Assembly: GCA_032718475.1 (NCBI GenBank)
Contig: JAUCBJ010009136.1
Span: 1 to 64,000 of the forward strand
Length of the DNA stretch: 64,000 nucleotides
DNA from: Nemertoderma westbladi
Lineage: Eukaryota; Xenacoelomorpha; Nemertodermatida; Nemertodermatidae
Direction of reading: 5' to 3'
Positions 46,569-54,746 of this stretch are shown in pieces. The position numbers and the translations under genes are program-made. Numbering within the stretch: the stretch's first letter is position 1; each line of letters opens with the position of its first letter. The notes under the pieces were generated by a model. It was not told the DNA's origin, did no database searches, and worked only from the letters and a program-made list of their open reading frames with translations.

Positions 46569-46970
46569 TGGAGTCAGATATGAGGCCCATCACCCATATC
46601 TACTCTGGCGCACATGACCCACCATTGGCTGTTGCAGCTCATCTGCTGGGTCATGCCCTGTACCCTTGCTGCCAGGTGCAGGTCGCAGTGAAGTGCTCTC
46701 AGAGTGGACATGAGAACACTCTACTCCTGACCAGCCATTGGTAGATCACCATCTGCCTGGTCAGGCCATATACCCCTGCAGCCAAGTATATGGGTCCTTA
46801 ATCCAGGACCAAGGGCGTCCTTATCCCAGAACGAAGGGGGTCCTAGTTACAGGACCAGATTTGCCCTAGTAAGAGGGTCTATGCAGCTACAGGTGGCACC
46901 TCCTTTATGCTGCATGGAGGTGGCAAGTTTTCTTGATCAATGACCTAGAATACCTGACCTGACCCCAAGC
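46569..46970 (-). other. LINE E 5' leader
   Basis: No long ORF. Contains diverged direct repeats: CATCTGCTGGGTCATGCCC near 46,638 resembles CATCTGCCTGGTCAGGCC near 46,750 (about 112 bp apart), and short GGACC-type repeats occur at 46,795-46,860. Internal promoters of LINEs sit in such leaders; none is proven here. Confidence 0.55.
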
Positions 46971-46982
46971 CTAGACTTTGCT
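46971..46982. repeat. 12-bp target-site duplication of LINE E, right
   Basis: CTAGACTTTGCT, matching 43,200-43,211. Confidence 0.85.
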
Positions 46983-47756
46983 GATGACTTAGGAGTACTC
47001 TCAGAATCATTAGAGGGAGCCCAACGGCTCCTCAGCTCATTAGAACATGCTGCTTCTAGTGTTGGTCTTTTTATTAACTCCAGAAAGACCAAAATTTTGA
47101 CAGTTAACTTTGAAAGTCCTCAGCAAGTCTCTGATCGGATGAGCATAAGCTCAAAGGATGGTATGCTTGAGCATGTGGACGACTTCTGTTACCTGGGATC
47201 ATGGATCCGGAAGTCAGGTGAGGACCTTCGAATACGTAAGGGAAAGGCATGGGCAGCCTTGAATAGGCTTTCCAGGATTTGGAAGTCACCGAGAATTAAT
47301 CGGAAACTTAAGGTCCGATTATTTAGAGCAGCAGTAGTTCCAGTACTCCTCTATGGGAGTCCATGCTGGGCTCTAACTGCTGAGGACACCAAATCTCTGG
47401 ATGGCACATTCACAAGAATGCTACGCCGGGTTCATTGTGTCAAGTACAATGCACACATCTCCAACCAGACACTATATAACATTGGAGGTGTCTCATTGGT
47501 TTCCCCAAGCTTGACACTAGAACGAAACCGCCTCCGCTTTGCAGGTCATTGCTTTCGCCGTGAGGACCAGCCAGTGCATAATCTTGTACTTTGGCAGCCT
47601 CATGGAGTGAATAAGCATGGTGGACAGCCCATGACTTTCTTGAGACGCATCTTAAAGGACACTGGCCTTGAAGATGCGGAAGATCTAGCAAATGTCATGG
47701 GTGATAGGGAGTTGTGGCGGTGCAATTTTGTCGATAAGCCGGCACAGCATTCTTAA
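46971..47756 (+). pseudogene. Older LINE copy, RT C-terminal part
   Basis: Resumes at the interrupted catalytic motif (DFADDLGVL) and runs to the family's stop codon. From TVNFESPQQVS onward it encodes 219 residues that differ from LINE E at only about six positions (for example G/D, T/A, P/S, Q/R, K/E and D/E), so the two copies are close in age. It lacks the endonuclease and most of the RT, a typical 5'-truncated LINE. The short 43,118-43,211 piece is its upstream continuation. Confidence 0.9.
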
Positions 47757-47800
47757 AAATGCAGCTGCAATGCAGCATGCCGATTGTAGTAGTAGTAGTA
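47757..47800 (+). other. 3' end and AGT-repeat tail of the older LINE copy
   Basis: About 30 bp shared with LINE E (GCAGCTGCAATGCAGCATGC) followed by a GTAGTAGTAGTAGTA tail ending at 47,800, directly against BEL/Pao gag sequence. LINE E carries the same end on the other strand with fewer triplets. Confidence 0.85.
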
Positions 47801-48073
47801 TGCCACAATTTCTTTTGCTGCACCTGTCAAACTTTGGACCAAGTACTGAAATTTTAGCACATCCGGTAGGCCAGATTCATGCACAGCTGATAGGAAGGCA
47901 TCGTGCCATCCGAAATATTTCGAAGGATTGCCGTCAAAAGAAGGTGGATGTAATTTTCCCAAAACAGAACGAGCAAAATGACTACTTGACTCGTATGTAA
48001 CATTGTGAGATAACTGGGGGAACATTGTAACATACTTGAGGCCGGTGGTCCACTGTAAGAGATAGATATGCAA
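47801..48073 (-). pseudogene. BEL/Pao gag fragment (DUF1759-like)
   Basis: Minus-strand frame with LGKLHPPSFDGNPSKYFGWH then FLSAVHESGLPDVLKFQYLV and QSLTGAAKEIVA. The FDG-P-W-F-F-HE-L-KF-YL-L-G-A pattern is that of the gag-associated DUF1759 domain of BEL/Pao elements. It is cut at 47,800 by the LINE tail. With the integrase piece at 42,339-43,090 on the same strand and in the right order it forms one element whose protease, RT and RNase H are missing. No LTR was recognised upstream. Confidence 0.82.
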
Positions 48074-48132
48074 CTTAAGACTGCCTGTTCAATAGAAGTG
48101 GATTAGGTGGGATAGTGAATGTCAGGGATAAG

Positions 48133-48144
48133 TGGCTGAACTGG
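48133..48144 (+). promoter_or_regulatory. Pol III A-box-like motif
   Basis: TGGCTGAACTGG fits the tRNA-type A-box consensus TRGYNNARNNGG at every position. It lies 48 nt before a B-box match (48,193) and overlaps the outer arm of the hammerhead stem I. Confidence 0.55.
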
Positions 48145-48201
48145 TTAGCGCTACTGATGAGGCCTGATAGGCTGAAACGCACGTATAGCGCTGGTTCAAC
48201 C
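48134..48201 (+). ncRNA. Type I hammerhead self-cleaving ribozyme
   Basis: All core elements are present in order. CTGATGA (48,154-48,160); stem II of four Watson-Crick pairs plus a G-T closing pair (48,161-48,173, loop GAT); GAAA (48,174-48,177); a minimal stem III, CG-CA-CG (48,178-48,183); the GTA cleavage triplet (48,183-48,185). Stem I is AGCGCTA (48,147-48,153) with TAGCGCT (48,186-48,192), 7 perfect pairs. An asymmetric internal loop (TGGTT against G) and an outer helix GGCTGAAC/GTTCAACC with one mismatch follow; such internal loops contact loop II in natural hammerheads. Cleavage is predicted after 48,185. Type I hammerheads with tiny stem III are known from Penelope-like elements and retrozymes of animals. 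Confidence 0.86.
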
Positions 48202-48203
48202 CC
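48193..48203 (+). promoter_or_regulatory. Pol III B-box-like motif
   Basis: GGTTCAACCCC fits GGTTCRANNCC completely and is the 3' arm of the hammerhead outer helix. A T6 run at 48,222-48,227 follows and could terminate Pol III. Together with the A-box this outlines a transcript of roughly 110 nt containing the whole ribozyme (inference). Confidence 0.55.
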
Positions 48204-48227
48204 CGGTGACGTGCTTTCTCATTTTTT

Positions 48228-49075
48228 CAATTTCTGAACAAAAAACCATAATATTACATTTTTAATTACAGTTGCATTAACAGCTCAACTCCAATTCATT
48301 TATTATTATTATTATAGGCATTGCATTGTTGTCAAGCTACTTATTATATAAACAAAATGTTCCAGAATATTATTTATTTATTAAATAGAATAAATGGACT
48401 GCAGCGGAAGCAAATACATGCAAGCTCACCCTCACATGCTACATGCAAGCTCTAGCTAGCTAAGGCTTTTTTATAACATATTTAATTGTTTCAGATAGTA
48501 ACATTTAATTTTATTCTACTGAACTTTAATCTTATTGTATTTCTTAAATTATATGAAACGTTCGTAGCTAAAGTTTGTTTTTATTATTGTAACAAGCGGA
48601 ACTTTGCTAACTTTCTAGTTAGGAACGCCCTTATTTTTCTTAAATTTTATTCGGGGGGCAATAATTGTCCTCTCTGTGACGGGATCGTAGATCCCGACTG
48701 GGCTAGATTAAGTACGCGTCACCGTTCTGCTGGGGCCGTTGAACTATGGTCGTTTTGGCCAAAGGCCGTCGGGGAAAATAATAGAGTTTGTGTTTCTCAA
48801 TGTTAATGTTCCGAATGACAATAGCACAGGATCAGTACGTAATTGATATCACAATACAGAATGACAGCAGAAAATCAGTAATAAATATTGATTGGTGGCG
48901 GTGACGGTGACGGTCGTAAACTATGACCGGTCTGCAACTCTGTGATTAATGAACTGACCGGTAAATCAGTAATACAGAATAGTTATATGATTGATACACA
49001 CAGATATTGGTTTCACCTCTTACTCTACTTGGCCTTCTGTACCCAATGGATGCTTTCCTATCTCTGATCACGTGC
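48228..49075. other. Non-coding AT-rich spacer
   Basis: No convincing gene. Holds a TATTATTATTAT microsatellite near 48,300, a small inverted repeat CGGGATC-GTA-GATCCCG near 48,681 and GGCGGTGACGGTGACGGTC near 48,897. A 106-residue open frame at 48,486-48,806 lacks any recognisable pattern. Confidence 0.6.
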
Positions 49076-49256
49076 TTCCCTCCCTACATAAGATTGAAAA
49101 TAAAAAGGAAGTTAAATATTTAGGCGCCACATTGGATAACTGCTTATCAGGAGAAAGTACAGTGAAAAATATTTTCTCGAAAGTTAACAGTAGGCTTAGG
49201 TTTCTATACAGAAATAAAAATAGTTTAAACACCGACTCCCGCAAGTTACTTTGCTC
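49076..49256 (+). pseudogene. CR1-like LINE RT fragment, upstream part
   Basis: Plus-strand frame with KIENKKEVKYLGATLDN and RKLLCS, the segment just after the RT catalytic core in CR1/Rex-type LINEs (VKYLG...L...RLRFLYR...L..RK.L). It stops in mid-codon at TTGCTC (49,256), where the minus-strand LINE F begins; the protein resumes at 51,251. The 5' end is truncated near 49,076. Confidence 0.82.
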
Positions 49257-49590
49257 GATTGATTGATTGATTGATTCGTTTTAATTCCTGTACAAAACAT
49301 GTAAAAAGGAATATACATACTGATACTATAAACAATAAACCATACATGATAAGCCTACAACATTCTGTACCGGTACTACAATTAAGCATTCAATTTAAAT
49401 CTGAAATTAAACCGTAAAAAAATAATTAATTAAAGCAACTTTCAATAAACGGTATGCAGTTCATATGTTAAAACGGGATAAGTTATAGATCAAAATATAA
49501 ATAATCATAATTAATTAATTGTAGGTTGATTCTCTTTTATGGTTCATAAATATTTGGTTCATAAAATAATTTAGTAAAATATAATAAATA

Positions 49591-49793
49591 TTAATTAAGT
49601 AAAAACAAACATAGTAAAAGGGACTAATTACATATAGAGGAAAACAATCGCCATTAATTAAATAAAAACAAACATAGTAAAAGGGTCTAATTACATAATA
49701 GAGGAAAACAATCGCCATTAATTAAATAAAAACAAACATAGTAAAAGGGTCTAATTACATAATAGAGGAAAACAATCGCCAATAATTAAATAA
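49591..49793. repeat. 64-bp tandem repeat in the LINE F 3' UTR
   Basis: Three full units (49,591-49,653; 49,654-49,717; 49,718-49,781) and a short partial. Each begins TTAATTAA and ends CAATCGCCA; the first is 63 bp with a few differences, the second and third are almost identical. Tandem repeats in LINE 3' UTRs are common. Confidence 0.92.
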
Positions 49794-49862
49794 CACATTT
49801 AGTTTGTTTATAAAATACTATGGGTAAAAACACTAAAAACTGTGGGTAAAGTTCATCAAGGT

Positions 49863-51250
49863 TTATGTAAGCAAATAAGTAGGAATTATTCCGTTTATCA
49901 AATATCGCATAGTAGTAGGAATAAATGAGTCACTAAAACGTTGAGTTCGTATAGCTGGTAAAATATATTCACTTCTGGTAGCAGGAGCTGATTTGTTAAT
50001 CACAAGCTGTTCATGTAGTGGGTGGTTCGAATCCTGTACAATTTTATTTACAAAATCGACATATTGCTTTTCAAAGGCAACATTAATTAACGAAATATAG
50101 AGTTTCTTGTCTACGTCTGAATGTTTTGCATATAGTTTTATTGGCCTCACTAAATTCTTCCTACCATTGTCATGTAGAGTGGGTACCCAAACAACGGCGC
50201 AGTACAAATAGATAGGCACTATATATGTTTGAAAAAGGAAAATTTTTGTTTTCCGATTAGTAAACCTAACGAAAAAACTGAACTGTCTAACCGCAAAATT
50301 AGCTTTTTTAATTACCTCAGATATGTGAACTTTAAATGAAAAGTTGTCGCTGATGTGAATCCCTAAGTATTTTACAGTCTTCCTACGTGGGACATTCACA
50401 CCTTCAATCTGTACCTGCTCATTAGCAACAGCTATCAATTCATCATTTTTCATATTAATTGGTAGAAAACAAAGCTCTTCCGATTTTTTCGGATTTATTT
50501 TCAAGTTTTTTGTTGACGATATCTCCACAAGTTCTTGAACTTTCATGATATAAATATCATTATCGACTCTACCTTTAATTGCTTGAAGTTGTCTGGTGTC
50601 ATCGGAATACTTGCCTATACTTCCGTCAGAGCTCCTGATGTTGTCGGTGTCTTTCGTAAAAAGTGGGCCGCTCATTGGGCCACCTTGAGGGAAACCGACA
50701 ACAAGCCTACAACTGTTTGAGCGCAATTTACCACATTTAACGACTTGAGTAAAATTAGCCATATATGAGTGTAGCCAATTTGACAACCAGCGCTTTTGAG
50801 GAGCGAGTTCTAATTTTAATCTGTTCAAAAATTTATTTTGAAGAACCGTATTGAAAGCAGATGTATAATCAATAAAAATGCATTTAACAATAGTAGACCG
50901 ACTTTCCATGCCTGATATTACTTGATGTAGTAATGTAGCTATAGCATCCGCAGTTGATAACCCTTTTTTATACGCAAATTGAAATTTATCATCCGTTGTC
51001 ACAGTTGATTCCCGAAAAGTGTCAAGTCCAAACTTATCCAAAGTTCTTGCGCTAATAGGTGTAACACAGACTGGCCTCAAACTTTTAAGGTCATCAATTG
51101 ACGAGTCATTTCGTTTAGGCAAAGAACTTACTAATGCATTGCTCCATGAAGATGGATACGATTGCAATTGAAAACTATTTGTGAATAGATATGCATAAGG
51201 ACATGACAATTCCTTTGCAAATGTTTTGTAAATGTTAGCTTCTAAAACTC
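49863..51250 (-). pseudogene. LINE F reverse transcriptase, N-terminally truncated
   Basis: An open frame of about 462 codons from the insertion edge to a stop at 49,863; the usual start call (51,209) is a TTG, so no true start exists. Motifs: SWSNALVSSLPKRN (RT motif 1), FIDYTSAFNTV, GFPQGGPMSGPLF, KYSDDTRQL (YSDD replaces YADD; both Asp kept), KKSEELCFLP, and VKYLGIHISDNFSFKVH. The order is that of CR1/Rex-like RTs. The long uninterrupted frame suggests a fairly young copy. There is a gap of about 10-15 residues after GPLF compared with the usual spacing, so motif B to C may carry a small deletion. Confidence 0.85.
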
Positions 51251-51749
51251 TTCTTTAATACAGTGTCACATGGACTATGCATGCTCTTCTTGGTATGAAG
51301 GCTTAACCAAACAGCTTAAATGTAAATTACAAGTAGCGCAGAATAAAGTAGTACGATTTATTAAAGACTACAAACCTAGGCACCACCTAACTCCAGATGA
51401 CTTTTCTGAATCTGGACTACTTAACTTAGATAGTCGAGTTAAGCAGCTACGCCTTAACCATGTGCATAAAGTGTATAATGGTAAATGTCCCAGTTACCTA
51501 AAACAAAAATTCAACAGAGTACGCGATACACACTCTTACAGTACCAGAGCTAGTGCTTCAAACTTCTACCTCCCGAATTGTAAATCCTTTGAATCTGATA
51601 CTTTCTTTTTTAACGGCATTAAAAATTGGAACGCTCTGCCTAATGAAATTAAAAACCTAGATAATCAACATTCTTTTAAATCTGCAGTTAAATCTCACCT
51701 CCGCGTGCCATGTAAAAATAGGTACAATAGTCCTACAGTAAGTTATTAG
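51251..51749 (+). pseudogene. CR1-like LINE RT fragment, C-terminal part
   Basis: Continues the protein interrupted at 49,256: LIQCHMDYACSSWYEGL, QNKVVRFIKDY, SYSTRASASNFYLPN, TFFFNGIKNWNALPNEIK and a stop at 51,747-51,749. This pattern (DYACSSWY ... TFF..GIKNWNALP..IK) is the typical C-terminus of CR1/Rex-type LINE ORF2. The frame has no internal stop. Confidence 0.88.
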
Positions 51750-51838
51750 TTTATTAGGAGCCCGCTTGACAGCGGGATACTTACTGTAAGAATCTTCAGG
51801 ATACATTACATTGACTGACATACTGACTGACTGATAAT
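51750..51838 (+). other. 3' end of the CR1-like LINE
   Basis: Short UTR with a perfect hairpin CCCGCT-TGAC-AGCGGG (51,761-51,776) and a TGAC-type tail (about 51,811-51,834). The phrase AGGAGCCCGCT recurs near 52,331, hinting at a second fragment of a related 3' end. Confidence 0.7.
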
Positions 51839-52588
51839 TATCTTTTGATGAAATTTTGCAAGTACATTGCTTTTGAGGTTCATAATCGCGTTACAAAATT
51901 TCAGATCGATTCTATGTGTGGTATTCGATATATTTAGCTTTTTGACATTGTTTTGTCGCGAAATTAAAAGCAATGGTAAAATAACAGCTGGTGTTCATGA
52001 TGAAATATGGCTTAATATGTTATACACAGTCAAAGAAAAACGTGTTGGTTGCCAAGTTTTACTAGTAGGCGTTAAGGAAAGGCAATGTTTACTCACACAT
52101 AAGCTGTTGGTTTCTAATGTATTACCCCATAAGCTGATTGCTCTCCCAGTGCTTCCTAAGGGTATATCTACAATAAGGTTACTCACTCTGCTATGTTAGG
52201 GGGTGGATCAGGAGAATGAATTTTAGTTACACAAAGCAGTGTGTTGTGTCCTATTGCAGTCGATACTCACTGTAGATTGCAAAATGTTTTATAGTTGACC
52301 TACACTATAATACAGTAGTTGGATGTATTTAAGGAGCCCGCTCTGGCCTACTGCCTAACTTAGCAGTAATACCTATATTACATATACACTTATTTTTTTT
52401 ATTACATACGATTTTTTAGCTGAAACGATTTTTTAGCTGAAGCATTAATAGTGTAAATTAATTTAATTATATTTTAATACCATTACTACATTGGCATACT
52501 GTAAGATAAGTTTTAATATTTCTTACAAATAGTGGTGCGAGCATAAATCAAATCACGCAAATTTAAAAGAACCGGGTCTGTTGTCATA

Positions 52589-52629
52589 GCAAAGTTTCAG
52601 TTTTTCTTATGTGGGACGAGCCACAAAGT
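52589..52629. repeat. 41-bp dispersed repeat, copy 1
   Basis: Matches 53,192-53,232 at 37 of 41 positions. The core is GTGGGACGAGCCAC, whose outer GTGG/CCAC can pair as a small hairpin. Confidence 0.8.
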
Positions 52630-53191
52630 ACTGCTGAGAAAGACTGAAAGGTTCAAAGACTGTATGTCAACAATGTTATTATTATGCGCCACAAACAGAA
52701 TATGCCAAATAATTAAATTAGCAATATAAATTTCAGAAAAATAGCTATCGGACTTGGCTGAAGAAATCGAATTATAATCCACTTAGTTTGTTATATTGAT
52801 GATATTATTACTCTCTGGGAATGTGTTGGAATGGGAGATTGTAAATTATTATTGAACAGTAAATATTACATATCCCATAAAAGTCGTCATAATTAATTGT
52901 GTAGAAACAATTGTTCACCTTCTCGTTTAGATTAATTAGTAAATAAATAAATTAGTTTAGATATTTTCTGTTAGCGAATTTATTTCGAATAATAAAAAAG
53001 TGTGTAGGCCGATTGTATGGTTGTTTAATTTGCGTTATTATTTTTCGCCGCGACCTAGACTTCTATTAATTGTTAAATCTAATGGTTTTCAAAAAGAAAG
53101 GTAGCCGTACCTGTACTGGTAAATCTAACTTGTTATTTATCTGGTTGTGAATCATGGGCATTTTCTTATAAATATTCGGTTGTTAGTGGCA

Positions 53192-53232
53192 GCAAAGTTT
53201 CATTTTTTATTATGTGGGGCAAGCCACAAAGT
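53192..53232. repeat. 41-bp dispersed repeat, copy 2
   Basis: Direct-orientation partner of 52,589-52,629, 603 bp downstream; core GTGGGGCAAGCCAC. Related phrases are at 41,123 and 41,625. Confidence 0.8.
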
Positions 53233-53285
53233 CAGCTATGTATCATCACACCATTTAGACAATTGTTTAGTTTAGTATTGGCTAG

Positions 53286-53657
53286 GATTCTTCCCCCCGG
53301 GCTCCTTCCAGCCAGCTTGCTGGCTCTCTAGTTAATTATTTACTATTTATACTGTAATTACGTTTTATATTAAATTGTTCTGTACATTACATCTTTATCG
53401 TTGAGTCGGACATTGTCACGCTCTCGGTAAAGTTGTACATGTACATAGTGTAATTACGTTTTATATTGGTTTTAGGTTAGCGTAGTGTAATATTGTATTT
53501 GTAACCAAGTAACATAAAGGACCCCCTTGGAAATAAGCTGCAAAGCTTTAGGGGTAATCCTATATGTTATGTTGGACAATACCTTTATACCGGTACATTG
53601 TTTGGTGTATTTGTTATTGTTTTTACATAATGTATAAATAAATCTATCTATCTATAC
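53286..53657 (+). mobile_element. LINE 3' UTR fragment with stem-loop and TCTA tail
   Basis: No coding part left. Near 53,518-53,562 the sequence forms the 3' stem-loop seen in CR1/Rex-like LINEs: AGGACCCCC and GGGGTAATCCT flank an AAGCT/AGCTT inner hairpin following TTGGAAATAAGC. About 80 bp later it ends TGTATAAATAAA then TCTATCTATCTA. AATTACGTTTTATATT occurs twice (about 53,356 and 53,452). It begins near GGGCTCC (53,298), the complement-like end seen at 51,757 and 52,331, but the 5' limit is unclear. Confidence 0.7.
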
Positions 53658-53664
53658 TAGAAAG

Positions 53665-53684
53665 GCATTTCCTTAAGGAAATGC
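53665..53684. repeat. 20-bp perfect palindrome
   Basis: GCATTTCCTTAAGGAAATGC is its own reverse complement. It lies just after the TCTA tail, possibly the terminal structure of a small element. Confidence 0.85.
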
Positions 53685-53759
53685 AACCACGAAGCTAAGG
53701 AAAATCAAACACACTTGCCTCATCAGTTCATTGGTTTACCTAGTTAAAAGTCATATGTC

Positions 53760-54390
53760 TTAATTCAACTCCCGTCACCATGGCAACTGGAGTTTTCTAG
53801 AACTGCTCGGTTTTACATTAAGATCCAGTTTGTGGTTCCTTGACACAAATTGACTTCAAGAAGTTTCATTGAGAAGTTGATGTCCAAAATTAAGGATGTA
53901 TTTGTTAAAACATCAGTTTGCAGTGGTTGTCTTGGAAACTGATAAATATAAAAACGTTAATTGGATGCAGAATAAGTGATATAGTGGGGGTAGGGGTTGG
54001 TCCCAAGTCGTAATATCTTAATGTTATGGCTTAAGTAATTATTTTTTAAATTTAAACATCTGTTTATCCTGGTTGCCTGGTAACTGAATTTTCTAATTGA
54101 CCTCAATAAGCGCAACAATTGTCTTTATAATTGAGTTGAAAAACTTCAAGTTTCGATCTATTATGGTTGTTGTACAAATAGAGTTAATAATATAGACTTT
54201 AATGTAATAGATTTTAATAAATTCCAGTTACCATGGTAACTAGATATTTCTAGAAGTTTTGAGTTTTTCAAAAAGTTCCAAATAGGAGTCCATGTATTAC
54301 ATACCCAGTTTCAGAGAATGTTATCGTTTAATCTATGTTCAAAATGAACAATTTTTGTGTCAAAACATCTGTTTTTAGCGGTTTTAACGG
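53760..54390. repeat. Diverged tandem repeat of about 150 bp with X-box-like palindromes
   Basis: Four related units. Each has a GTNRCC(N)RGYAAC-like site: GTCACCATGGCAAC (53,774), a degenerate GTTGTCTTGGAAAC (about 53,929), GTTGCCTGGTAAC (54,072) and GTTACCATGGTAAC (54,227), spaced about 155, 143 and 155 bp. A second shared phrase, AAAACATCTGTTT or close, occurs near 53,908, 54,054 and 54,363. The motif is the binding consensus of RFX factors; function here is unproven. Confidence 0.65.
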
Positions 54391-54640
54391 TCTATCTATC
54401 TATATTAGTAAAATGCCACTGGTCCCATTTTCGGGTGGATAATGTAATGGAATTGAATCCGCTTACACTCTCACGAATACGCCGTTTCCCTGCGTTCACT
54501 GTAAATCGCTCTCAGATCATTAATTGATCGTGCTCGAATTCTTGGGCTGGTAGTTTGTGTGTCACTACCCTGTCCTGCTGTCAGATTCATATTTTATTTA
54601 ATAATTTCGACATTAATTAATATGGTAATTACTATTTCAG
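54391..54640 (+). other. Intron upstream of the myosin exon (3' part)
   Basis: Begins with another TCTATCTATCTAT tract (about 54,391). Non-coding, and ends in the pyrimidine-rich acceptor ACTATTTCAG at 54,631-54,640. Confidence 0.6.
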
Positions 54641-54746
54641 CCGACAAAGCTTTCCGTGATATGAGAGTCTTCCGTCAAAGTCAGAGTATTCTGGTGTCTG
54701 GAGAATCTGGTGCTGGTAAAACTGAAACTACGAAACACATAATTAG
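54641..54746 (+). CDS. Myosin motor-domain exon with the P-loop
   Basis: 106-bp exon bounded by ATTTCAG and AG|GTTAGT. It starts in phase 1 and ends in phase 2. It encodes [20 protein letters not shown] then [16 protein letters not shown]: the GESGAGKT P-loop that binds ATP phosphates in all myosin heads, with the preceding strand. The lead-in ADKAFRDM resembles class VI myosins more than classes II, V or VII, but one exon is too little to assign a class. Neighbouring exons are outside the window or more than 9 kb away: the downstream intron is filled by a tandem array built from this exon's end. No other host-gene exon was found in the window. Confidence 0.92.

Larger units (their letters stand above)
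43212..46970 (-). mobile_element. LINE E: RTE/BovB-like non-LTR retrotransposon nested in its own family
   Basis: A 3.76-kb minus-strand element: 5' leader (46,569-46,970), a short upstream ORF (46,206-46,568), a long endonuclease/RT ORF (43,252-46,212) and a 3' end of about 40 bp finishing in an AGT triplet microsatellite in place of poly-A. It is flanked by a 12-bp duplication and interrupts an older plus-strand copy of the same family. C-terminal phrases such as WQPHG...GGQPMTFLRR and the LDFADD form of the catalytic motif resemble RTE-type elements; the clade is inferred from memory of such features, not from alignment. Confidence 0.9.
49257..51250 (-). mobile_element. LINE F: 5'-truncated non-LTR retrotransposon inserted in the CR1-like copy
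   Basis: About 2.0 kb on the minus strand. It consists of a reverse transcriptase ORF (51,250-49,863), a 3' UTR of about 600 bp with an internal 64-bp tandem repeat, and a tail of AATC tetranucleotides (plus strand GATTGATTGATTGATT, 49,257-49,275). The flanks share only CTC, so a target duplication, if any, is about 3 bp. The endonuclease and RT N-terminus are missing through 5' truncation. It splits the reading frame of another LINE. Confidence 0.88.
51839..53285. other. Non-coding AT-rich spacer with dispersed repeats
   Basis: No supported gene. An open frame at 51,867-52,199 has no recognisable motif. Contains the two 41-bp repeat copies listed separately, a stretch near 52,331 sharing AGGAGCCCGCT with the LINE 3' end at 51,757, and AT-rich simple sequence. 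Confidence 0.6.

Noticed and set aside
48115-48215. Intact tRNA gene at the A/B boxes
   Set aside because: A D-arm-like piece exists, but the T-stem does not pair, no anticodon arm or acceptor stem is seen, and the middle is a hammerhead.
48486-48806. 106-residue plus-strand ORF
   Set aside because: No domain or splice context; the Cys pair near the end is isolated. Likely chance.
51867-52199. 110-residue plus-strand ORF
   Set aside because: No recognisable motif, hydrophobic AT-driven composition, and it lies in decayed repeat sequence.
53705-53735. Second hammerhead (antisense CTGATGAGGC)
   Set aside because: The CTGATGA box is present on the minus strand but no GAAA box, stem II or stem I partner follows.
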